Part shown: one piece after another, positions 1 through 6,039 of the stretch
Layout: each line of letters starts with the position of its first letter
How positions within the stretch are numbered: the stretch's first letter is position 1
Source of the DNA: Synergistaceae bacterium
GTDB taxonomy: Bacteria > Synergistota > Synergistia > Synergistales > Synergistaceae
Reading direction: 5' to 3'
Length of the DNA: 14,459 nt
Assembly (NCBI GenBank): GCA_031271065.1
Contig: JAISWP010000016.1
Location: forward strand, 1 to 14,459
Program-made: the position numbers and the translations under genes
The notes under the pieces: model-generated
The model's input: the letters and a program-made list of their open reading frames with translations, nothing else
The model's database searches: none
Told to the model about the DNA's origin: nothing

Positions 1-405
1 CCTGTCCGGGAGGGATTGAGCGCCGGGCAGAGTGTCGGCCTCCCGCGGCAGCATCAAAACCGACGCGCCGTACATCGACGGTATGATCCCGGTCCCGTAG
101 TTCGGCCTGACCGACAGCAACTCCCCTCCGGCGCGGTTCAGCGTGTCGGAGCAGGCTTTGATCTGATGATATACCATCATGCCGGCGTCGTCCCAGCAAT
201 CATTGATCTTGACGTCCGGCCATTCCTCCGGACGCCTGGAGGGACATTGCGCCCTCCGGGCCGGGGCGAAAAACGCCTCATGGCGCCTGAGTCCGGCGAA
301 ATCCAGCCAGCTGCCGGCAAGCCGGTCCTCCTCGGCGGGATCTATCCGTTCCTCCAAATCCTCAAAACAGCGCCTGAGCCCATTCATATCAATTATATCA
401 ACCAT
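1..405 (-). CDS. URO-D-like protein (uroporphyrinogen decarboxylase-family), N-terminal part, cut by the left window edge
   Basis: The first 135 codons of a minus-strand gene are visible; the rest lies beyond position 1. The start is the ATG at 405-403, with an AGGG ribosome site 7 nt upstream (413-416). It begins 17 bases after the stop of the oxidoreductase gene, so it is very probably in the same operon. The visible protein is soluble, with no signal peptide. Recognisable stretches are EERIDPAEEDRL, WPDVKINDCWDD, MMVYHQI and RPNYGTGIIPSMYG. From memory these resemble the N-terminal region of catabolic-operon URO-D-superfamily proteins found beside Gfo/Idh/MocA dehydrogenases; these are not true heme-pathway HemE. 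That superfamily also includes corrinoid-linked methyltransferases such as MtaA, whose zinc-ligand region would be downstream and is not visible. The substrate is unknown. The family call is from pattern memory and is moderate; that this is a real gene is close to certain given start, ribosome site and spacing. Confidence 0.6.
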   Translation of the reverse strand, partial: MVDIIDMNGLRRCFEDLEERIDPAEEDRLAGSWLDFAGLRRHEAFFAPARRAQCPSRRPEEWPDVKINDCWDDAGMMVYHQIKACSDTLNRAGGELLSVRPNYGTGIIPSMYGASVLMLPREADTLPGAQSLPDR

Positions 406-422
406 GACCGGGCCCTGACCTG

Positions 423-1568
423 TCAGAATTTACCCTTGAAATCCGTTATCGTCATGTCGTCGAAACGCTCGATATCGCGTTTTTTCTCGTGGAAACGCGG
501 AGCCGCCCCACGCCATTCGCCGCCGTAATACACGTCGTCCGGGACGATTGGAAAGAATACCCGCTTCCCCGATATCCCCGACTTGTAGACGCCGGTGATC
601 AATTCTATGCAGCGCCTGCCGTCCTCGGGCCCGGATACCAGTTCCTCGTCCCCGGCGATCGCGGCGAGAAAATTCGCTATCTGCCCGTCGTGGTTTTCAA
701 AGCGCAGGGCCGGCAGCTCCGCGAACGCCGACTCTATTTCCTCCCTGCGCCCGTCGTCAGGATACGGGAACCCGTTGACCCGGGAGGCGGAAGCGTACGC
801 CGCGAACGGTATCGTCACGCCGCCGCGCTCCATCTGGAATGACAGATACTGAGGCTCACCGTGGGAGACCAGGCTGCTCGTGATTTCGGCAATGGAACCG
901 TCGCCGTAGCTCAGTACCGACGACGAGAAATCCTCCTCCTCGGAGTTGTCGTGACAGAGATTGGCTATCACCGACGTCAGGCTCTTCGGTATGCCTTTCA
1001 GCCACAGCAGCAGGTCGATATGATGTATCGAGTGGTTCAGAGTACAGCCTCCGCCCTCCGCCTCCCACCTGCCCCGCCATGAGAGGTCGTAATAACTGCT
1101 CCCCCTGTACCAGGCCGAGCTGACCCGGGAGTAGAGCGTCCTGCCGAAACGTCCCGAAGCCGCAACCGCGATCGCGTTCCTTATGCCGCTGATGAAACGG
1201 CTCTGCGCGACCACGGAGACCAGCGTTCCGTTCCGGCGGGCGGAGGATATCACAGCGTCGCACTCAGCGAGAGACAGGGCCATCGGCTTTTCTATCAGCG
1301 CGTGGCAGCCCGCCTCCGCCGCGTCGACCGCGATGCGGGAATGTTCCCCCGGAGGAGTGCATATCGACACGACGTCGACGTCCTCCAGTGCGCCGCGGTA
1401 GTCCCGCACGACTCTCGCATCGAGCCCGTACCGGGCGTTCAGGCTATCCGCCCTGGCGGGCGAGCGGTTTGCCAGAGCGGTTATCCTGCATATATCCGGG
1501 AATTTCATATATCCCTCAACGTGGGCGGGAGCTATGGCCCCGCAGCCGACGATCATAACGCGAAGCAT
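423..1568 (-). CDS. Gfo/Idh/MocA-family NAD(P)-dependent oxidoreductase
   Basis: This is a 381-residue cytoplasmic dehydrogenase of the Gfo/Idh/MocA family, typical in length. The N-terminal Rossmann fold carries the dinucleotide motif VGCGAIAPAHVEGY (residues 7-20). The EKP signature is at 93-95, and Lys94 is the usual catalytic or cofactor-positioning lysine. The C-terminal alpha/beta domain has GGGCTLNHSIHHIDLLLWL (172-190), matching the family pattern with an active-site His followed three residues later by Asp (His182, Asp185). Such enzymes oxidise or reduce a hydroxyl or keto group on sugars, inositols or sugar acids. The start ATG has a strong AGGAGG site six bases upstream (1575-1580). 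It lies 51 bases after dctM and 17 bases before the URO-D-like gene, so it probably acts on the substrate brought in by the TRAP transporter. The exact substrate cannot be read from sequence. Confidence 0.93.
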   Translation of the reverse strand: MLRVMIVGCGAIAPAHVEGYMKFPDICRITALANRSPARADSLNARYGLDARVVRDYRGALEDVDVVSICTPPGEHSRIAVDAAEAGCHALIEKPMALSLAECDAVISSARRNGTLVSVVAQSRFISGIRNAIAVAASGRFGRTLYSRVSSAWYRGSSYYDLSWRGRWEAEGGGCTLNHSIHHIDLLLWLKGIPKSLTSVIANLCHDNSEEEDFSSSVLSYGDGSIAEITSSLVSHGEPQYLSFQMERGGVTIPFAAYASASRVNGFPYPDDGRREEIESAFAELPALRFENHDGQIANFLAAIAGDEELVSGPEDGRRCIELITGVYKSGISGKRVFFPIVPDDVYYGGEWRGAAPRFHEKKRDIERFDDMTITDFKGKF

Positions 1569-1602
1569 GGAACGCCTCCTCGAATCAGAAGTAACAGAGC
1601 AG

Positions 1603-1616
1603 GGCGGAAACCCGCC
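1603..1616 (-). other. Small hairpin between dctM and the oxidoreductase gene
   Basis: GGCGG (1603-1607) and CCGCC (1612-1616) pair across a four-base loop in the 51-base gap after the dctM stop. No T-run follows on the minus strand, so it is not a good terminator. It could slow exonucleases or set message stability between the transporter and enzyme parts of the operon. Confidence 0.35.
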
Positions 1617-1619
1617 GCG

Positions 1620-2909
1620 TCATCCTCCGAACACAAGGTTCGGAAGCCACATTACGACTCCGGGCATGAATATGAGTATGATGTCGAGCCCTATCACCGC
1701 GGCGTAGAACGGTATGGTCTCGACGAAATACTCCTCCACCGGACAGTCCAGAATATCGCACACAGTATAGAGCGCGGTTCCGACCGGCGGCGTCATACAT
1801 CCCATTGTGACCATCGTCATCATGCAGATGCCGAAGTGCACCGGATCGACCCCCATCCGGTTCAGCACCGGCAGGAAGATGGGTGTCAAAAGGAGTATGT
1901 TGACGTTGCTGTCGATGAACATGCCCGATATAACGAGGAACAGCACTATTATCACCATCAGTATCTGCGGGTTCGACGAGATACCGAAAAGCAGCGAGCC
2001 CAGCAGGGCCGGAGACTTTTCAACGGTGAGCGCGTAACCGAATATTCCGGACAGCGAGATGATCAGTATTATGCCTCCGTTGTCTATGAACGAGTCCTTC
2101 AGCGCCGCCAGGAAATCGTTCCAGGTGAGCTCTTTGTATATGAATACGCCGACGAAAAGCGAATACACCACAGCGAAAGCACCGGCTTCCGTCGGAGTGA
2201 ACAGGCCAAACCGTATCCCTATTATCAGTATCAGCGGAAATATGAGCGCCCAGATCGAGGTCTTCAATTCGCGCAGAATTTCGGCCAGAGACGGCGCCTG
2301 AGCATCGGGGGACGGCATGTCGTACTTCCTGCGCTTCGAGGTCACAGACACCGTGAACATGAGGACGGCCATCATCATCAGTCCCGGAATTATTCCGGCT
2401 ATGAAAAGTTTTCCTATGGACACTCCCCCCACGAATCCGTACAGGATCAGCCCCAGCGAGGGAGGGATCGTGGCCGTGATCAGCGACGTCAGGCAGATCA
2501 CGCCGCCGGCATAGCCCTTGGAGTATCCGCGTCTTATCATCTCGGGCCCCAGGATCCTCGCCTCCATTGACGCGTCGGCCACGGCGGAACCGGAGACCCC
2601 TCCCATGAGGGTCGACAGCAGGACGGACACCTGGGCGATGCCGCCCGTCATTCGGCGCGTCAAAAGCCTAGAGAACGAGATCAGGTTTTTGGTTATTCCG
2701 GTCCGGTTCATGAGGTTGCCCGCGAATATGAAGAACGGAACCGCGAGGAACGGGATCGACTGAGTCTGTGATATGACGCGCTGCACGGCGATCGCCATGG
2801 GAAACTCCGGGTGGACGTAAAACCACGCGACCCCGGCGATGCCTATGACGAAGGCTATGGGAACGTTTATGAGCAGCAGTACGGTGAATACGGCGATGAG
2901 AGCCGTCAT
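1620..2909 (-). CDS. dctM: TRAP transporter large permease, DctM subunit
   Basis: This 429-residue integral membrane protein is the ion-coupled channel subunit of a tripartite ATP-independent periplasmic transporter. It has about twelve hydrophobic helices along its whole length, and the size is normal for DctM. Family landmarks are visible: LMGGVSGSAVADASME (101-116), ATIPPSLGLILYG (146-158), FGLFTPTEAGAFAVVYSL (234-251) and MGCMTPPVGTALYTVC (369-384). The start is the ATG at 2909-2907, which overlaps the dctQ stop as ATGA and has a GGGGAG site five bases upstream (2915-2920). An in-frame start further upstream at 3110 is rejected because it would overlap dctQ by 205 bases and add a non-hydrophobic, Arg-rich 67-residue stretch. 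The overlap implies translational coupling to dctQ and 1:1 production. Confidence 0.96.
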   Translation of the reverse strand: MTALIAVFTVLLLINVPIAFVIGIAGVAWFYVHPEFPMAIAVQRVISQTQSIPFLAVPFFIFAGNLMNRTGITKNLISFSRLLTRRMTGGIAQVSVLLSTLMGGVSGSAVADASMEARILGPEMIRRGYSKGYAGGVICLTSLITATIPPSLGLILYGFVGGVSIGKLFIAGIIPGLMMMAVLMFTVSVTSKRRKYDMPSPDAQAPSLAEILRELKTSIWALIFPLILIIGIRFGLFTPTEAGAFAVVYSLFVGVFIYKELTWNDFLAALKDSFIDNGGIILIISLSGIFGYALTVEKSPALLGSLLFGISSNPQILMVIIVLFLVISGMFIDSNVNILLLTPIFLPVLNRMGVDPVHFGICMMTMVTMGCMTPPVGTALYTVCDILDCPVEEYFVETIPFYAAVIGLDIILIFMPGVVMWLPNLVFGG

Positions 2910-3487
2910 GACGGCTCCCCGCCTTTCCGGGGCATTCCGCCCGTTTCCATCGAATCCGAGACGCCCGTGTATTCCTCGCCGACGATATCGGGATTGTCCT
3001 TCCTCACGTTGTAGCTGTCGTCGCCGAAGCGGGAAACGACCTTGACGATTTTGATCAGGGCGGTGAATATCATGAGGACGCTGCACACCGGGAGGCTGAG
3101 GGACACCCATCCGTAGGATATCGGCAGCGTGTTGAACTGACGTCTCCAGTTGCCGAGCGCCAGTTCGTAACCCTTGACGGCAAAAAGCGCCAGGGCCGTC
3201 GTCATTATGACGTAAACCGCTATCTGGAAGAATTTCTGTGCTTTAGGCGCGAATTTGCTGACGAGTATATCCATGCCGACGAGCCTGGAATACCTGAGCG
3301 CCACGTCCGCTCCCAGAAACGCGACCCACCCGAAAAGCAGCAGGCTCACGTCGTCGGCGAATATTATGGGACGCCCGAACACGCGCAGGACAGCGTTCAT
3401 AAATGTCAGCGCCACTATTGCGGCAAAACCGAACCCGGTGATTATCTCCTCTATCCTGCAGTAAATCCTGTAAATATTCTGAGCCAT
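2906..3487 (-). CDS. dctQ: TRAP transporter small permease, DctQ subunit
   Basis: This 193-residue four-helix membrane protein partners with DctM in the inner membrane. Hydrophobic segments lie near residues 18-36, 45-60, 88-106 and 128-148. The core FADDVSLLLFGWVAFLGADVAL is the typical DctQ helix-2 region, where bound Asp and Trp residues are common. The start ATG at 3487 is preceded by GGTGAT, a weaker ribosome site than those of its neighbours. It is longer than many DctQ proteins because of a hydrophilic, partly acidic C-terminal tail of about 40 residues (from about SRFGDDSYN to the end), predicted cytoplasmic and without a known role. The stop overlaps the dctM start. The 146-base gap back to dctP holds a terminator-like hairpin. 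Confidence 0.94.
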   Translation of the reverse strand: MAQNIYRIYCRIEEIITGFGFAAIVALTFMNAVLRVFGRPIIFADDVSLLLFGWVAFLGADVALRYSRLVGMDILVSKFAPKAQKFFQIAVYVIMTTALALFAVKGYELALGNWRRQFNTLPISYGWVSLSLPVCSVLMIFTALIKIVKVVSRFGDDSYNVRKDNPDIVGEEYTGVSDSMETGGMPRKGGEPS

Positions 3488-3534
3488 TTCATCACCTACG
3501 ATTATTATGATTCAGCATGAAGCCGAAATAAAAC

Positions 3535-3601
3535 CGGGCGGCGCCTCCCCGCCGAACCTTCCGGCCGCATTCGGCCGAACGGATGAGGATGACGCCGCCC
3601 G
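3535..3601 (-). terminator. Terminator-like attenuator between dctP and dctQ
   Basis: Reading the minus strand after the dctP stop, CGGGCGGCG (3601-3593) pairs perfectly with CGCCGCCCG (3543-3535), and the next bases are GGTTTTATTT, a T-rich tail. The 49-base loop contains a second hairpin, CGGCCG-loop-CGGCCG (3562-3577). A stem of nine GC-rich pairs plus T-tract, 46 bases before dctQ, would partly end transcription or protect the 3' end of the dctP message. This would give more binding protein than permease, as is common in binding-protein transporters. The structure is seen; the effect is inferred. Confidence 0.6.
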
Positions 3602-3633
3602 TCAGTGTCCGGACGGAGCCGGAGCGGGTATTC

Positions 3634-4635
3634 TCAGTTCAAGCCGAGCTGCTTGTAGAGTTCGACCCTGATAGCCTCGTAGTCGGCTCCCCCGGTCGTG
3701 TTCTTGTCGGCGTACAGGTGCGCCGTGGCAACCCTGAAAGCCTCGCGGTCCGGCGTGGTCACCTTGACCCCGTAGGCGCTCGCCATCTCGTCGAGGTACT
3801 TCTTCTCGTATTCGAGGACAAGCGTCTGATTGTCCTTGTATGTCTTGACCGCGTTTTCGGACAGCTGGGCCTGCTGTACGCCGCTCAGAGAGTCATACCA
3901 CTTGACGCCGGTGACTATCGAACCGGTCAGGAGAAAATGGCGCGAGAGGCTGATATTCTTGCAGACCTCGTAGAATTTGGAGGAGTAGATCGTGGGCAGC
4001 TGCCACTCGCCCCCGTCGATGACTTTCGTAGTGATGGCGTTGTAACATTCGTTCTGGTTCATCGGCGTCGCGATGGCGCCCATCGCGTTGACGGAGTTGA
4101 TGGCTATCGCGTTCCCCATCGTGCGGATCTTGAGGCCGTTCAGGTCCGCGGGCTTGTTTATTTCCTTATTGGTGACCCAGTTGCGCCACCCGGTGAGGCA
4201 GTTGTTGGTCAGGAGTACGATGCCGTGTTCGACGAATTTATTCTTCCACTCCTTGTACAGAGCGGTGTCCATCAGCGTGTCCAGCTGGGCGTAATCGTCG
4301 AAAAGATACGGCATCATCAGTATGCCGAACTCCGGCACATACGATGCGAGCCTCGACGGGTCCGACGCCGCTATGACCGCCGCCCCGTTGATGGCCTGTT
4401 CAGTGACGTCGTCCGTGCTCCCCATCTCGGACGACACCATCGCGGCAGCGTCCCATCCGCCGAGGGCGTTGAGGCGCTTCGCCAGTTCCTCATGAGCCAT
4501 AGACTGAGTATCCCCGATCCCGTTGGTCCCGCAGATCGTGAGCTTCGTATCGGCTGCCCAGGCTGGAGCCTGGAGACCCTCGATCGCGCACAGAGCCAGC
4601 GCGGCGCACAAAAAAACTCCCAGCAACTTCTTCAT
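3634..4635 (-). CDS. dctP: TRAP transporter periplasmic solute-binding protein, DctP family
   Basis: This 333-residue extracytoplasmic binding protein captures substrate for the DctQ-DctM permease. It begins with a Sec signal peptide: MKK, a hydrophobic core LLGVFLCAALALCAI, and a likely cut after AWA (about residue 27). The mature part shows DctP landmarks: GWRNW with Arg151, then LNGLKIRTMGN with Arg171, the conserved arginine that normally grips a substrate carboxylate, and VIDGGEWQLPT (205-215), matching the usual VDGxE region with Glu210. These argue for a carboxylate ligand, but the identity is not readable. The ATG is preceded by a perfect AGGAGG eight bases upstream (4644-4649). It is the first gene of the operon, driven by the promoter at 4692-4720. 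Length is normal for the family. Confidence 0.95.
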   Translation of the reverse strand: MKKLLGVFLCAALALCAIEGLQAPAWAADTKLTICGTNGIGDTQSMAHEELAKRLNALGGWDAAAMVSSEMGSTDDVTEQAINGAAVIAASDPSRLASYVPEFGILMMPYLFDDYAQLDTLMDTALYKEWKNKFVEHGIVLLTNNCLTGWRNWVTNKEINKPADLNGLKIRTMGNAIAINSVNAMGAIATPMNQNECYNAITTKVIDGGEWQLPTIYSSKFYEVCKNISLSRHFLLTGSIVTGVKWYDSLSGVQQAQLSENAVKTYKDNQTLVLEYEKKYLDEMASAYGVKVTTPDREAFRVATAHLYADKNTTGGADYEAIRVELYKQLGLN

Positions 4636-4667
4636 TGGCCATTCCTCCTGAATTTATTATGAATGAG

Positions 4668-4688
4668 TTGAAGTATACCAAAACGTTT
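4668..4688. promoter_or_regulatory. Candidate operators at the dctP transcription start
   Basis: Two short palindromes lie just downstream of the -10 box. AAACGTTT (4681-4688) covers the expected start point and has the central CG with flanking A/T seen in many LacI-family sites. Beside it, minus-strand TTTTGGTATACTTCAA (4683-4668) has a GTATAC core and looks like an imperfect copy of the GntR-family UxuR/ExuR site, whose left half is TTGGTATAC. Both positions suit a repressor that blocks transcription. The regulator is not in the window. Confidence 0.4.
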
Positions 4689-4691
4689 AAA

Positions 4692-4720
4692 ATCTTAACA
4701 ATATAAGCACGGCTTGTCAA
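4692..4720 (-). promoter_or_regulatory. Sigma70-type promoter of the dctPQM operon
   Basis: On the minus strand TTGACA (4720-4715) is a perfect -35 box, followed by a 17-base spacer and TAAGAT (4697-4692), a five-of-six -10 box. Transcription would start near 4685, leaving about 50 bases of leader with the AGGAGG site before dctP. The -35 box includes the TGA stop of the upstream DUF4340 gene, so the promoter is nested at the end of that operon. The surrounding 80 bases are distinctly AT-rich compared with the coding DNA on both sides. Confidence 0.8.
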
Positions 4721-6039
4721 TCGGACACGGCGTCCCTCAGACGGCTGAAAGCTGCCCCGGATACGGCGAAGTTCGCGGTTCCGTTCACGGCAGCGAGATA
4801 AAGGCCGCCCTCCGCCGGTATCAGGCTTATCTCGTCGGTCTCCCCTGACATAAGACCGATCGTCACGCGCAGGACGGGTTCTTTCCCTGTCTCCGTGTGT
4901 CCGCGGGCCGCCTCGGCCGCGATTTCAAGGCTGTTCAGCGCCTCCAGTATCCCGGAGGCCCGCGGGCCGAAGCCGCCGGCCTCCGGACCGCCGCCCCTGT
5001 ATTCCGAGAACATAACTTCCCGGTATTCGGCCCGTATATACGATACGTCGCCCGCCGGATAATATACAGCCCGGGATCCGATCATCGACATGAATCCGCC
5101 GTAGAACGCCGGCCGGAAATCAGCCTTCGAAGATATGACCAGGCCCGTTTTTTCGTCTTTCATAATTATGCGCCCGCCGCGCGCCGCCGCCAGAGCTGAA
5201 TACTCCGTCCCGTCCGCCGCCATTGCGACGCGCAGGTCCCAGGAAACGGCCGCGCCCTCAGGTTCGTATTCGGGAGGATCGTCCGAGCGCACCGAGGACA
5301 GAGGACGGAGCAATGTTTCCGCTACGGCGTTCGCCGTGACTCTGCGCGTTATAGGGCTGGTGATGAAAAACGAACTCCCGGCCCGCTCCACAGCATAGCT
5401 GCGGCCTTCGGTCAGGAAATCGACGGATACCGCCGACAGGCGGTCCAAATCCCCGGCGTTTATCGCCGGAAATATGGTGCGCGGGAGAAACGCGCTCTCG
5501 CTCCGGAGAAAAATTTCGGCGTCTGCGGCTGAGACCATATATACCGCCTGATGTTCCTCAGAAAAGACATAGTACTCCCCGCTGATCTCGCTGCGGCTCA
5601 AGACGGAAAATTTCACGTTCGTCCCGTCCGTCTTGATGAGCGTCACTCTGGCGAGCGGATCGTTCAGACCCAGCGTTTCCGCGACTGACGCGTCCGGCAG
5701 CTTCCTCGAACCCGTCAGGCGGCAGGCGGCGCCGATGAAAGCCCTCAGTTCCTGCTGGCTCCAGTTTCCGTAAACATCGGATACCACCTCCACGCCGGAG
5801 GGATGGTTCATAAGGCCGTAGGACACAAGGGCGTTGCTGACGGCCGCCGCGCCGATTTCCGAGACGGGGATGGACGTTATCTCGAATATGCCGGGGACGG
5901 GCGGGACAGTCTCCGCTCCGTCGGGATCGTACAGCGCGAGGGCGGCGGCCAGAACCGCCAGCAGGATGCACGCGGACGACAGCGCCGTTATCGTCCTTCC
6001 GTCGGAACCGCCACGGCCTCTGCGGACGATATTCCTCAC
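4717..6039 (-). CDS. DUF4340-domain membrane-anchored protein of a Gld-like ABC system
   Basis: This 440-residue protein has one N-terminal membrane helix (about residues 18-37) after a basic leader, and a long extracytoplasmic part. The region LNDPLARVTLIKTDGT, GEYYVFSEEHQAVYMV and LPRTIFPAI fits the DUF4340 pattern of repeated beta-rich lipoprotein-like modules that sit beside GldG-type proteins. The start is a GTG at 6039-6037 that overlaps the stop of the upstream permease gene (GTGA), with a GAGG site about eight bases before it, so it is translationally coupled. It is the last gene of the ABC operon. DUF4340 proteins have no proven biochemical role; by context this one is an accessory subunit working outside the membrane with the fused GldFG protein. 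Confidence 0.82.
   Translation of the reverse strand: MRNIVRRGRGGSDGRTITALSSACILLAVLAAALALYDPDGAETVPPVPGIFEITSIPVSEIGAAAVSNALVSYGLMNHPSGVEVVSDVYGNWSQQELRAFIGAACRLTGSRKLPDASVAETLGLNDPLARVTLIKTDGTNVKFSVLSRSEISGEYYVFSEEHQAVYMVSAADAEIFLRSESAFLPRTIFPAINAGDLDRLSAVSVDFLTEGRSYAVERAGSSFFITSPITRRVTANAVAETLLRPLSSVRSDDPPEYEPEGAAVSWDLRVAMAADGTEYSALAAARGGRIIMKDEKTGLVISSKADFRPAFYGGFMSMIGSRAVYYPAGDVSYIRAEYREVMFSEYRGGGPEAGGFGPRASGILEALNSLEIAAEAARGHTETGKEPVLRVTIGLMSGETDEISLIPAEGGLYLAAVNGTANFAVSGAAFSRLRDAVSD

Noticed and set aside
1302..2570. 422-codon open frame on the plus strand, antisense to the oxidoreductase and dctM
   Set aside because: It has no recognisable domain, is rich in His, Arg and Tyr as typical for frame shadows of a GC-rich gene, and lies over two well-supported genes that carry family motifs and ribosome sites.
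2910..3110. N-terminal extension of dctM from a start at 3110
   Set aside because: It would overlap most of the end of dctQ, adds Arg-rich sequence unlike the family, and the ATG at 2909 has a good ribosome site and a coupled overlap with dctQ.
3583..4662. 359-codon open frame on the plus strand over dctP
   Set aside because: dctP has signal peptide, family motifs and promoter on the other strand; the plus-strand product is low-complexity Val, Arg and Asp without a known fold.
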